NCBI RefSeq assembly: GCF_007678255.1
Contig: NZ_VEED01000030.1
Location: forward strand, 1-38,399
Reading direction: 5' to 3'
Length of the DNA: 38,399 nucleotides
Source of the DNA: Bacillus sp. X1(2014)
GTDB lineage: Bacteria; Bacillota; Bacilli; Bacillales_B; DSM-18226
The notes under the pieces were generated by a model. It saw only the letters and a list, made by a program, of their open reading frames with translations. It was not told the DNA's origin and ran no database searches. Shown here piece by piece: positions 7,231-18,929 of the stretch (the first letter of the stretch is position 1; each line of letters opens with the position of its first letter). A program made the translations under genes and the position numbers.

Positions 7231-8409
7231 TTACGGATTTACTTTTGTGTTAAATACTTGCTTACCATCTTTATATTCTAAAACAGTTGCTGATTTAATT
7301 GGATTGTGGTCTTTATCGATTGTAATCGTACCAGTAATCCTAGATAAATCTTTTGTTTTCTCTAATGCTTCTTTAATCTTAGTTGTATCTGTACCACCAG
7401 CACGTTCAATCGCATCAGCTAATAGATAGACTGTATCATAGCCAAGTGCATTAAATGCATTAGGAGATTCGCCATTAAACTTTTCCTTATAAGTTGTTAC
7501 AAACTTTTGGATTGTTTCATCTGGATCTCCAGATGTGTAATGGTTTGTGATAAATGTATTATTTAATGCGTCAGCTCCAGCTAACTCTACTAATTTCGGT
7601 GAATCCCAGCCATCTGCACCCATTAACGGAACAGTGATTCCTAATTCACGAGCTTGTTTTACAATTAATCCAACTTCTTCATAGTATCCAGGAATAAAGA
7701 TGAATTGTGGATTTTTAGCCTTAATACGAGTTAAAGTAGCACGGAAGTCTGTATCTTTTGCAACATATGCTTCCTCAGCAACAACCTTGCCGCCTGCTTT
7801 TTCGTAAGTTTCTTTAAACGATGCTGCTAAACCTTTGGAATAATCGCTGGCACTGTCTGCAAGGATTGCCGCATTATTTAATTTTAATTCCTTCGCTGCA
7901 AAATTAGCAGCTACAATTCCTTGGAATGGATCAATAAATGATGTACGGAAAACGTATGGGTTTAATTTTCCATCATCCGCTACAGTTACGTTCGGGCTTG
8001 TCCCTGAAGGTGTTAATAGAATTGTTTTCGTATCATTCGCGATTTGTGCCTGTGCTACGGTGTTACCGCTTGTTGCTGCACCAATAATCGCTGTTACTTT
8101 GTCTTGGCTAGTTAACTTAATCGCGCCGTTTGTAGCCTCAGCAGCCTCAGACTTGTTATCTACTTTAACAAGCTCTATCTTTTTCCCCTTTACTCCACCC
8201 TTTTTGTTGATTTCATCAACTGCAATATCAATACCGTTTTCAAGTGACTCCCCGTAAGAAGCAACTCCACCGGATAACTCTAGGTTAACACCAACTTTAA
8301 TGGTTTTACTATCACTGCCCGAATTTTCTTTTGCTCCTCCTGAACAGCCTGCAAGAACTCCCGCCAATAAGGTGGAGGCCATAAACATTTTTGCCCAATT
8401 CTTTTTCAT
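7231..8409 (-). CDS. Branched-chain amino acid ABC transporter substrate-binding lipoprotein (LivJ-like)
   Basis: About 392 residues from the preferred ATG at 8409, which gives a normal lipoprotein signal: KKNW, a hydrophobic stretch and the lipobox LAGVLAGC with Cys as lipid anchor. An earlier in-frame start at 8445 would add 12 charged residues before the signal and is unlikely. The mature part is a type I periplasmic-binding fold of the leucine/isoleucine/valine family (IKVGVNLELSGGVASYG; VTAIIGAATSG; GYDTVYLLADAI). It captures the amino acid outside the membrane for an ABC importer. No LivH, M, G or F gene is adjacent, so its transporter must be encoded elsewhere. A cre box lies about 190 bp upstream, and an inverted repeat lies in the leader. 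Confidence 0.9.
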   Translation of the reverse strand: MKKNWAKMFMASTLLAGVLAGCSGGAKENSGSDSKTIKVGVNLELSGGVASYGESLENGIDIAVDEINKKGGVKGKKIELVKVDNKSEAAEATNGAIKLTSQDKVTAIIGAATSGNTVAQAQIANDTKTILLTPSGTSPNVTVADDGKLNPYVFRTSFIDPFQGIVAANFAAKELKLNNAAILADSASDYSKGLAASFKETYEKAGGKVVAEEAYVAKDTDFRATLTRIKAKNPQFIFIPGYYEEVGLIVKQARELGITVPLMGADGWDSPKLVELAGADALNNTFITNHYTSGDPDETIQKFVTTYKEKFNGESPNAFNALGYDTVYLLADAIERAGGTDTTKIKEALEKTKDLSRITGTITIDKDHNPIKSATVLEYKDGKQVFNTKVNP

Positions 8410-8446
8410 AACTAAGGACCCCTTTTTTTCTATTTTTTCTGACAAA

Positions 8447-8493
8447 TCACATCGTAGATTGGTAGATTATCTAACATGAATACCGATGTGATT
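8447..8493 (-). promoter_or_regulatory. Inverted repeat in leader of LivJ-like gene
   Basis: AATCACATCG (8447-8456) and CGATGTGATT (8484-8493) are perfect inverted arms 27 bp apart, in near-perfect 13-14 bp arms overall. The location, 38-84 bp before the start codon, fits an mRNA stem or an operator. No known motif is recognised. Confidence 0.45.
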
Positions 8494-8600
8494 GTCTAGG
8501 TGCTTTAATAAATATTATTGTAGTACAACTTTACTTATTCGTCTAGTATATTATTCTATTTATTTAAATATTTCTGAAACTTATGATTTATCAGTAAAAA

Positions 8601-8614
8601 TGATAACGCTTCCA
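8601..8614 (-). promoter_or_regulatory. cre site (CcpA) upstream of LivJ-like gene
   Basis: On the minus strand TGGAAGCGTTATCA matches every fixed position of the catabolite-responsive element pattern TGNAARCGNTWNCA. It implies control by CcpA with HPr-Ser-P. Confidence 0.65.
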
Positions 8615-8857
8615 TTATTGATTTTATGAAATTCTTATAAAAATCCTCTTTTTTTAATTTTGTAGAAGTTATTTTATAAAAGAAATAAAACACCCTCCAA
8701 TAATTTCCTCATAAAACATTTTTTAACTAGGAAGTTATCTAATTTACATGTGACTCCACCAATCACAATTTCTTTACACTCATTTAACATTAAATTAAGA
8801 AAAAATCTTATCATTCCCATATACAATTAAGTAAACCAAAGTATTGGGAGGGGTTGG
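8615..8857. other. AT-rich divergent intergenic region
   Basis: Between the cre box and the short plus-strand gene at 8858 the sequence is about 75% AT. I see no gene, clear promoter hexamer pair or repeat in it, apart from the GGGAGGGG ribosome binding site at the right edge. Confidence 0.4.
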
Positions 8858-9094
8858 ATGGAGATTTTCGTATCTGGTGCAGGATTTAAAGGGGCTGTTA
8901 AATCTATATGTTTAGCTGAACTAGGATACATGGTCACAGGTATAGGAGTACATACAAAGGGAATCATCGAATACGATTCACTACTTCGGAAAACAAGGAT
9001 GATTCCAGACCGCCCCAGCAATCTTATCCAACAAAATATCGAGAGAAGAAAACCTCCCAACCAAAAATACAACCGAATAATCGGTTGGAAATGA
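8858..9094 (+). CDS. Short protein, N-terminal remnant of a UDP-glucose dehydrogenase-like protein
   Basis: A 78-residue reading frame with a strong ribosome binding site (GGGAGGGG). The first 45 residues, starting MEIFVSGAGFKGAVKSICLA, resemble the N-terminal Rossmann strand and GxGxxG dinucleotide loop of UDP-glucose/GDP-mannose 6-dehydrogenases, which usually have about 440 residues and begin MKIAVIGxGYVG. After about residue 46 the similarity stops, and the tail is basic and unrecognised. No catalytic cysteine or sugar-binding domain follows. It is either a truncated pseudogene or a short gene kept for another reason. It lies just before a PAP2 phosphatase and a glycosyltransferase, suggesting an older nucleotide-sugar cluster. 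Confidence 0.55.
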   Translation: MEIFVSGAGFKGAVKSICLAELGYMVTGIGVHTKGIIEYDSLLRKTRMIPDRPSNLIQQNIERRKPPNQKYNRIIGWK

Positions 9095-9122
9095 ATAATT
9101 TATTAAGGGGGAATAGGCATTT

Positions 9123-9650
9123 ATGAGAATGTTACAATTGTTTTATGGCTTCGAATGCCGATTATTTCAGCAGGTAAATCGTCATTTTGATAAAAGGCTA
9201 TTAAATCTTTTTTTCCGCATGGTGACACATCTTGGTGGAGCAAGATTCACGATTGCTACAACTTTACTTCTCATCATGTTTTCGCCAAGGGAGACTAGAT
9301 TGATTGCCCTTGCCAGTGCACTTTCTTTATCCGTAAGTCACATACCAGTACATTTTGTAAAGTTGCTGTTCCCCCGAAAAAGACCCTATTTAATAATAGA
9401 AAAAACAAAGTTTCCGGAAAATCCATTACAAGATCATTCTTTTCCATCGGGACATACTACTGCGATATTTTCCGTTATGATTCCATATATCCTTTTCATA
9501 CCTCAACTTTCCTTTGGCCTGATTCCGTTAGGACTTTGTGTAGGCTTATCAAGAATTTATCTAGGCCTTCACTATCCTTCCGATGTAATTGCTGGAGGGG
9601 TACTTGGTTCACTTACGGGGTGCCTTTGCTTCTGCTTATTGTGGTTATGA
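9123..9650 (+). CDS. PAP2 family membrane phosphatase
   Basis: A 175-residue integral membrane protein of the type 2 phosphatidic acid phosphatase superfamily, with several hydrophobic segments. All three catalytic motifs are present: KLLFPRKRP (KxxxxxxRP), SFPSGH (PSGH) and SRIYLGLHYPSD (SRxxxxxHxxxD), with the two histidines forming the phosphoenzyme chemistry. Such enzymes remove phosphate from lipid phosphates such as undecaprenyl pyrophosphate or phosphatidate at the outer membrane face. The start has AGGGGG upstream. The GT4 gene begins 24 bp after its stop, so the two are probably co-transcribed. The precise lipid substrate is not shown. Confidence 0.9.
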   Translation: MRMLQLFYGFECRLFQQVNRHFDKRLLNLFFRMVTHLGGARFTIATTLLLIMFSPRETRLIALASALSLSVSHIPVHFVKLLFPRKRPYLIIEKTKFPENPLQDHSFPSGHTTAIFSVMIPYILFIPQLSFGLIPLGLCVGLSRIYLGLHYPSDVIAGGVLGSLTGCLCFCLLWL

Positions 9651-9674
9651 GGATTACGAGTCAGGAGGGATTTT

Positions 9675-10820
9675 ATGAAAATTGCCATTTTCACAGATAC
9701 CTTTCATCCAGATATCAACGGGGTAGCCAGGACACTTAAACGATTAACTAATTTTTTGGAGGATCGGGGAATTGCCTTTAAGATCTTTGCACCTGACTCT
9801 TATTCCGATGAATATCATTCAACTAATGTCCATCTTTTTAAAAGCCGCTCCTTTTTCTTATATCCTGAATGTCGCTTAGCTTTTCCAAACCTTCCTCATA
9901 TTAAGTCGGAATTAAAATCTTTCTCTCCCGATTTGATTCATGTTGCAACCCCATTTAATATCGGCCTTTGTGGTGTTTATTTTGCAAAGAAATTAAACAT
10001 ACCGCTTGTCGGTTCCTATCACACCAATTTTGAAGATTATTTACATTATTATCACCTTCATTTTCTTTCAAAGATCCATTGGAATTACATGCACTGGTTT
10101 CATCAATCCTGTAGAAAACTCTTCGTTCCTTCACTTGAAACCCACCTACAATTAAAGCATCATGGATTTTCTAATTTAGAAATTTGGCCACGGGGCGTAG
10201 ATTGCCAACTTTATCACCCTCATTATGATAAAAATACAGTTCATAACCTTTACTCTATAAAAGAAAGATACCTGATTACATATGTAGGCAGATTAGCACC
10301 TGAAAAGGATATAAAAACACTTATTTCCGTCGCTAAATCAATCCCAGCTGAATTAAATGAGAAATTACATTGGTTAATAGTCGGGGACGGTCCATTACGA
10401 AAGGAATTGGAAGCACAGGCAGCAGTAAATATGACCTTTACAGGATTCTTAAATGGAAAAAGTTTGGCCGAAGTCTATTCAGCATCTGATCTATTCGTTT
10501 TCCCCTCACCCTCGGAAACCTTTGGAAATGTTGTTCTAGAGTCTCTTGCCAGTGGAACACCAGTCATAGGTGCAAAGGCTGGAGGCGTTAAGAATATCAT
10601 TAAAGCCGGGGTTACAGGGTATTTATGCAGACCTGGTAATGCACAGGAATTTAGTGACGCGATTATTCATCTATTATCTAATGACGGACTCCGTGAACAC
10701 ATGGCAAGCGCAGGAAGGGATTACGCATTAACACAGCGATGGGATCGGATTTTTGAAGATCTTATTTGGCATTACACAAACGTGATCGATGAACAAAACA
10801 GACAAGCATTCATCTTATGA
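9675..10820 (+). CDS. GT4 family glycosyltransferase
   Basis: A 381-residue GT-B-fold retaining glycosyltransferase of family 4. The N-terminal acceptor domain opens MKIAIFTDTFHPDINGVART, with the loop found in GDP-mannose-dependent mannosyltransferases (MgtA/PimB type). The C-terminal donor domain has YVGRLAPEKDIKTL, LIVGDGPLRKEL and the EX7E motif in SPSETFGNVVLESLASG. The family transfers a sugar from a nucleotide donor to lipid or glycan acceptors at the cytoplasmic face. It follows the PAP2 gene by 24 bp behind GGAGGG. Together they may make or recycle a glycolipid. Donor and acceptor are not determined. Confidence 0.88.
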   Translation: MKIAIFTDTFHPDINGVARTLKRLTNFLEDRGIAFKIFAPDSYSDEYHSTNVHLFKSRSFFLYPECRLAFPNLPHIKSELKSFSPDLIHVATPFNIGLCGVYFAKKLNIPLVGSYHTNFEDYLHYYHLHFLSKIHWNYMHWFHQSCRKLFVPSLETHLQLKHHGFSNLEIWPRGVDCQLYHPHYDKNTVHNLYSIKERYLITYVGRLAPEKDIKTLISVAKSIPAELNEKLHWLIVGDGPLRKELEAQAAVNMTFTGFLNGKSLAEVYSASDLFVFPSPSETFGNVVLESLASGTPVIGAKAGGVKNIIKAGVTGYLCRPGNAQEFSDAIIHLLSNDGLREHMASAGRDYALTQRWDRIFEDLIWHYTNVIDEQNRQAFIL

Positions 10821-10906
10821 GAATATTCTAATACCAAGTTCTTATTACGTATGTGAAAAAATAAAATGGATTAAAGTATGTTATTTAAAAGTTTTCGGGG
10901 GTGTTT

Positions 10907-11731
10907 GTGCTGAAAATATTACGGCTTGGGCATGCCATGTATGTTTTAAAAAGTAAAGCAGGAAAAAAGTATCTCATTGATCCCTTTTTTGATTTAAATC
11001 CTGGCTTTCCACCGGAATTAAACACGGCTGATTTCTACCAATCCATTGATTGTGTATTTCTAACCCACGGCCATTTTGACCATACCAGCGGTCTTAGCAA
11101 GTTGGTTGAACATAAGCCTGATATTATGATTGTTGCACAGTATGAATTGGCCTTAATTCTTCTGCAGCAAGGAATGAAGAATGTACTTCCTATTAATCTA
11201 GGAGGTTCGGTTTCCTTTGAGGAGTTAACGGCAACAATGGTTCAAGCAAAACATACCTCCTCCTATGGTGAAACCCAAGGTTCTCCTGTTTATGCTGGGG
11301 AGCCGGCAGGTTATATTTTTGATTTTAAGGATGATTATACTCTTTACCACTCAGGTGATACGGCATTAATGTCAGATATGAAATTGATTCAAGATGTGTA
11401 TGATCCTGACATTGCGATCCTCTCCTCATCTGGCCATTTTACAATGGGGCCAAAAGAAGCTGCATATGCTGTTAAAAAACTATTAAATGTTAAATATGTG
11501 ATTCCTAGTCATACCTTTCCGACAAATGAAACAGCTGCTTCTCCTGAATCATTAACTCGATTATTAAAAGCTTTTCCTGTGGTTGACTTTATGGTTGATA
11601 AAGATAAAGAGTTAAAAGAATTATTAAAGGATTATTCAAAAACAGCAGTGATTACACTTGCTTATGGAGAAGAAAAAGAATTCGATTATAGCCTTTGGTC
11701 AGAAGTCTTAGTGGATAAGGAATTCTCATGA
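10907..11731 (+). CDS. Metallo-beta-lactamase-fold metal-dependent hydrolase (UPF0173-like)
   Basis: About 274 residues from GTG at 10907; a GTG two codons earlier overlaps the GGGGG ribosome binding site at 10897-10901. The signature metal-binding motif is LTHGHFDHTSG (HxHxDH). Further ligands fit the Asp in YHSGDTAL and the His in VIPSHTFP. The start KILRLGHAMYVLKSKAGKKY and the GHFTMGPKEAA region fit the UPF0173/YtkL group, whose members are usually near 230 residues; this one has a longer C-terminal tail. A zinc-dependent hydrolase is likely, with unknown substrate. It is followed at once by an intrinsic terminator. Confidence 0.85.
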   Translation: MLKILRLGHAMYVLKSKAGKKYLIDPFFDLNPGFPPELNTADFYQSIDCVFLTHGHFDHTSGLSKLVEHKPDIMIVAQYELALILLQQGMKNVLPINLGGSVSFEELTATMVQAKHTSSYGETQGSPVYAGEPAGYIFDFKDDYTLYHSGDTALMSDMKLIQDVYDPDIAILSSSGHFTMGPKEAAYAVKKLLNVKYVIPSHTFPTNETAASPESLTRLLKAFPVVDFMVDKDKELKELLKDYSKTAVITLAYGEEKEFDYSLWSEVLVDKEFS

Positions 11732-11736
11732 GAAAG

Positions 11737-11766
11737 GCACCCTCCGAGAGGGTGCTTCATTTTTGT
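11737..11766 (+). terminator. Rho-independent terminator after the MBL-fold gene
   Basis: GCACCCTC (11737-11744) and GAGGGTGC (11748-11755) form an 8-bp GC-rich stem with a 3-base loop, followed by TTCATTTTTG. It lies 5 bp after the stop codon. Read on the other strand it may also help end the convergent lacZ transcript, though the U-run there is poorer. Confidence 0.88.
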
Positions 11767-11802
11767 AATAACGGTTCTACCATTAGAATGAAACCGAAAC
11801 CC

Positions 11803-14859
<3,057 letters not shown>

Positions 14860-14931
14860 TTAACCCCTCAATCGTTTAGTTTTATTCCAATTCGGAGTAA
14901 CGTAAAATGTTTAAATATTTAACAGCCAGCC

Positions 14932-16638
14932 TTACTTATCTTCCACGCGTCGGCTCTCTGCAACGAGAAGTTGTCCAAGGAGAAGGAATACGCTCGATGT
15001 CCAAGTAAATGCTGGGTCACGAAGTCCAGTCCCAGTTAGTGCATCAAAGTTTTCCGCCATTCCTGATTTCGTTGCCATCGCACAGAATTTCTCTGCCACG
15101 TCGAGAGCTGCCTCCTTTTTGCCGGATGAAAGCAACCCATCGGTGAGCAGCATAGTGGTTGGTGCCCAGATTGGTCCTCGCCAATATCCATCTTCCCTAT
15201 AAAACGGACTGTCCGGCATCTCGGTTGCTAGTCCATATTCTGTTAAAAATCCCTTGGTTTTTATCTCTTCTACCAGCCTATTTAGAATTTTTGGCGGAAG
15301 CCTATTTCCGAGAATCAGAGGGACATATAAAACTAGACTGTTAGATTCAATGACTTCATGTGTTCCTGAGCGTTTTGCTACAAAGTTATATCCCGTCCAA
15401 AAATGGTCAATCATTCTATTTAACAATGCTTGAGACTCATCCATCCATTGTCTAGCTTCATCATATTTCCCCAGCTTACAGGCAATCTCCGACAGAACCT
15501 CCATTTGAATTATTAGGAAAGAAGAGAGGTCGGGACTTTCAACTGGTGTTCCTTTGTGAAAAATTGTGCTGTTATCCCAACCACTGTCATTTCCATGATT
15601 ATATTGTGGAATTCCGTCTTGGTCGCTGTCTTGGAACGTCAGCCACCACTTCGTCCATTTTTCTAGCGGCTGATAGACTTCCCGAAGCTTATCCTCTGTA
15701 ACAAAACCGTTTTGTTCCCACATGCGCCTTAAAGTCCAGCCATGGATGGGCGGTTTGGTAAAATTCCATAACGCAGACCTATTATTGACAAAGTCTGGCA
15801 GCATCCCTGATTCATCCTGCAAATCAAAAAAGATCATAAACTGGTCCCAGGCGAGATCGGGGTTATTTTGTGCTAATGCTAGGGCATTAAAGCAGTGATC
15901 CCAACTCCAAATGTTTGTCATCCAATTCTTCGACATATACATCGCCGGCCTAGTCAGCATTCCTTCAGGTGGAACAACGCATGACCACGTAATATAAGAG
16001 GCTTCCTCTTTTCCTTTTGCATACTTTTCTGGAATCTCAAGGGTATTTTCTAACCATGACTCATATTCCTTTGCAACTTTTTGATGCCCTTTTATAAAAG
16101 TGGAATAGGTGCGGTTTTTGTAAACGGTCGTAAACTCCTCAATTACACCTTCCATCTCCATGTCCGAATTCGGAAGAAAATCGACAATAATTTTTTCACA
16201 ACGCTGCTCTCTAAAAGGTGCGTCCACAACAAGGCGTCCCTTTATCGAAGTAAGCATGTATCGCATTTCCTGACGGGAATGGTTAACTTCCCAACGCCCC
16301 TCATCCACTTCAACAGCATAATCGTAAGCCCCAGTAATACCTGTCAGTCTTACACCAACTCCATGACTTCTAATTTGTAAGATACGGGATTCTGTTATAC
16401 AAAATTCTGCAAACCCTGCCGTGCTTTCAAGCCGGAGCATACTCGGAAGTAGTACCGCTATATAAGGAAGGGGGATTCCCTCAAACGTAATATCAATCCG
16501 GAACACCTCGCCAAACTCATTGTCTCCATTTCGGATATTGCGGAGGTAAAGCGGACTATCCCCATCCTCATGATGATTTGGTGAAATAGTTATAAAAGAA
16601 CCATACCGGCTGTAGGGGATTTTTTTTATATCAAACAT
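14932..16638 (-). CDS. GH63/MGH1-like glycoside hydrolase
   Basis: About 568 residues from ATG at 16638 (GTG three codons earlier is possible). The N-terminal third is a beta-rich domain; from about residue 215 the protein looks like an (alpha/alpha)6-barrel of the GH63/trehalase-like clan. Recognisable barrel motifs are SWDHCFNALAL, NHGNDSGWDNS with a candidate catalytic Asp, YWRGPIWAPTTM, and AENFDALTGTG with a candidate catalytic Glu. There is no signal peptide, so it acts in the cytoplasm on imported sugar. Family members include alpha-glucosidases and glucosylglycerate or mannosylglycerate hydrolases, so the specificity is open. It is packed 16 bp behind the MFS gene in the operon. Confidence 0.8.
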   Translation of the reverse strand: MFDIKKIPYSRYGSFITISPNHHEDGDSPLYLRNIRNGDNEFGEVFRIDITFEGIPLPYIAVLLPSMLRLESTAGFAEFCITESRILQIRSHGVGVRLTGITGAYDYAVEVDEGRWEVNHSRQEMRYMLTSIKGRLVVDAPFREQRCEKIIVDFLPNSDMEMEGVIEEFTTVYKNRTYSTFIKGHQKVAKEYESWLENTLEIPEKYAKGKEEASYITWSCVVPPEGMLTRPAMYMSKNWMTNIWSWDHCFNALALAQNNPDLAWDQFMIFFDLQDESGMLPDFVNNRSALWNFTKPPIHGWTLRRMWEQNGFVTEDKLREVYQPLEKWTKWWLTFQDSDQDGIPQYNHGNDSGWDNSTIFHKGTPVESPDLSSFLIIQMEVLSEIACKLGKYDEARQWMDESQALLNRMIDHFWTGYNFVAKRSGTHEVIESNSLVLYVPLILGNRLPPKILNRLVEEIKTKGFLTEYGLATEMPDSPFYREDGYWRGPIWAPTTMLLTDGLLSSGKKEAALDVAEKFCAMATKSGMAENFDALTGTGLRDPAFTWTSSVFLLLGQLLVAESRRVEDK

Positions 16639-16653
16639 TAGATCCACTCACTT

Positions 16654-17949
16654 TCAACATTCATTTGTTATTCGATCATTTGTATTTACCAGGAACTCTT
16701 GATCCGTTTCGAAGAATTTCGGTCTGATTAAATAAGTAAAATATACATAGCCGAGAAGGAGAAGCAGACCCGCCAAAATAAATGGAAGTGTATAGTTTTT
16801 TCCAGCTAGAATGATACCGACAAGAAATGCGGCTAATGCCGAACCAACGCTTCGAAATACGGCTCTCATTCCTGCATACAAATCCCTTTCCTCATCCCTA
16901 AATGATGACATGGATAAACTGTCAGCCAGATTGGTCAGCATCGTAAATACCCCGCCTCTTACTAATAAAAGCGTGGAAAAGATATAAGGATTGATGTTCA
17001 AAAATAACAGAAGGCAAAGAGTGATATTCACCATGTAAATATAAAGAAATGTCTTTTTAACCCCGAAACGGTCAATCAGTGCTGGTGAAAAAACAGAACC
17101 AGTAAACAGCGCCAGACCATTTAGAGCCAGCAGCATTGAAACAGACTCATTCGAGAAATTGAAACGAAACTTAATGAATAAATTCAAGTAAGGCTGTAAA
17201 CAGGATACTGCACCACCAGTAATCAGTGCGAAAACAGCAAAAAATAATAACTTTTGCTTTACATCTCTCGTAAGCTTACTTTTAGTTTCAACGAAAGTTT
17301 TCGGTTCAGGACCTTCTATCCTCTGATTTTGGTCTTCCCGCGCAACTGTTTTCCTACGTTGCTCAGCTGGCAGTAAACTTCCCCTTGTAAAGGCTAATAA
17401 TAGAAACAATATGGATGTGGCTAACAATGTATTTTGGTAGCCTCTCTCTGAAAGCTCAATCCAATGTGGCAAAAAGCCGCCAATTAGCGTTCCCGCTCCC
17501 AAAAAAGCAGTAAACACTGCGAATAAAAAGCTGTAAGCCTGGGTTTCTTCCCTTTTTGACCGGCTATAATGGAACAACAACTGTATTTCCGTTGTTTCCA
17601 CAAGCGTTAGACCCATAGAAACCACAAATTGGGCACAAAAAAAGAATGCAAAGCCTTCTGCAAAAGCAAAAATGCTGCATCCAATGGCAATACATGTAAT
17701 CCCTGTAACCAGCAGCTTTTTCCGGCCTGTTTTTTTAGCCAAGATGCTCACAGGTATTGCAAGGATTCCCATTACTAAAATACCCATTGAGGTGATGAGT
17801 CCTATTTGCTTTTCTGTCATACCCATTTCAATTAAATGCAGATTCAAAATTAAGGTAAACATTCCAATGCTCAGCCCGTACAGAGATTCTGTGGCTAAAA
17901 AACGTTTCACACCAGACGGCAATGTAAGAAATCGTAACGACTGTATCAT
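16654..17949 (-). CDS. MFS transporter
   Basis: A major facilitator of about 431 residues with roughly 12 membrane helices and a charged central cytoplasmic loop near residues 200-235. The loop between helices 2 and 3 carries AKKTGRKKLL, matching the family's GxxxDRxGRR-type signature, and the second half has DRFGVKKTFL. No substrate-specific motif is recognised. It sits between the ABC permease and the GH63-like gene, so it may import a related sugar or export a hydrolysis product. The listed start is ATG at 17949; a TTG at 17961 follows GAAAGG too closely. Confidence 0.85.
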   Translation of the reverse strand: MIQSLRFLTLPSGVKRFLATESLYGLSIGMFTLILNLHLIEMGMTEKQIGLITSMGILVMGILAIPVSILAKKTGRKKLLVTGITCIAIGCSIFAFAEGFAFFFCAQFVVSMGLTLVETTEIQLLFHYSRSKREETQAYSFLFAVFTAFLGAGTLIGGFLPHWIELSERGYQNTLLATSILFLLLAFTRGSLLPAEQRRKTVAREDQNQRIEGPEPKTFVETKSKLTRDVKQKLLFFAVFALITGGAVSCLQPYLNLFIKFRFNFSNESVSMLLALNGLALFTGSVFSPALIDRFGVKKTFLYIYMVNITLCLLLFLNINPYIFSTLLLVRGGVFTMLTNLADSLSMSSFRDEERDLYAGMRAVFRSVGSALAAFLVGIILAGKNYTLPFILAGLLLLLGYVYFTYLIRPKFFETDQEFLVNTNDRITNEC

Positions 17950-18061
17950 AGAGTGTTTCAACCTTTCATTTACCCAAAAGTTATAGGATAGTCATATCCC
18001 ATTTATAAACCTAACCAATTAGAAGGGATAACCCCTTCTAATTAGTCCTTGTTTTAACTCA

Positions 18062-18892
18062 TTATCCCTTTACCCCTGACTTAGAAACATCCTCGACAAT
18101 GTAGCGCTGTGCAGCGAAGAAAAGAACAAGCGGCGGGATGCTGATTAAGAAGGTTATCGCCATGATTCCCTCCATATCTACACCAAACATTCCTTTGAAC
18201 TGTGCCAGTCCAAGTGTCAATGTATATTTGCTCTGGTCATTCAAAAACACGAGCGGCCCTAGGTAATCATTCCAGCAATTCAATATGCTGAACACTCCAA
18301 CTAGGATTAAAACTGGCTTCATCAGCGGAAGATAAATTTTATAAAAAATTTGGAACGAGTTTGCACCATCTATCCTAGCTGCTTCATCCAGCTCTTTGGG
18401 TATACCCATAATAAACTGGCGCATCAAAAAGATATAAAATGGAGCACCGAACCAAGCGGGAACAATCAGCGGTTTTAGCGTATTGATCCAGCCAAGGAAA
18501 TTAAATTCCATATATAAAGGAATCATTGTCACTTCCCACGGAATCATCATCGTGGCAAGGAGCACCATAAATAAGAAATCTCTTCCCTTAAAGGTAAACC
18601 TTGCAAACCCATAAGCAACGAGTGCAGACGAAACCATTTGACCAATTGTAGCTAGGATTGTCACCGTGAGTGAATTTGTTAGAAATTGTGTAAATGGCTG
18701 AGAAACCCAAGCTTCCTTAAAATTCTCAAAGTGGAGGCTGGAAGGAATCCACTTCGGCGGGAACAGATAGAGCTCTTCTGGTGATTTTAACGAAGTCGTC
18801 ACCATCCAGAATAATGGCGCCAGAAATAACAGTGAGAAAAAGATTAAAAGACCGTATATAAAGGTTTTTTCAACCCTGCTTTTCATTTTCAT
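18062..18892 (-). CDS. Carbohydrate ABC transporter permease (MalG type)
   Basis: A 276-residue inner membrane permease of the CUT1 carbohydrate importer family, with six predicted helices. The cytoplasmic EAA loop that contacts the ATPase is present as EAARIDGANSFQIFYKIYLP at about 190-210. The start follows GAGGGG with 8-bp spacing. It is paired with the upstream MalF-type permease, 37 bp away, and with the binding protein. Together these form a sugar importer without its own ATPase gene. Confidence 0.93.
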   Translation of the reverse strand: MKMKSRVEKTFIYGLLIFFSLLFLAPLFWMVTTSLKSPEELYLFPPKWIPSSLHFENFKEAWVSQPFTQFLTNSLTVTILATIGQMVSSALVAYGFARFTFKGRDFLFMVLLATMMIPWEVTMIPLYMEFNFLGWINTLKPLIVPAWFGAPFYIFLMRQFIMGIPKELDEAARIDGANSFQIFYKIYLPLMKPVLILVGVFSILNCWNDYLGPLVFLNDQSKYTLTLGLAQFKGMFGVDMEGIMAITFLISIPPLVLFFAAQRYIVEDVSKSGVKG

Positions 18893-18929
18893 AGTTAAAC
18901 CCCTCGTATCAGTAGATTGGCTGCAACTT

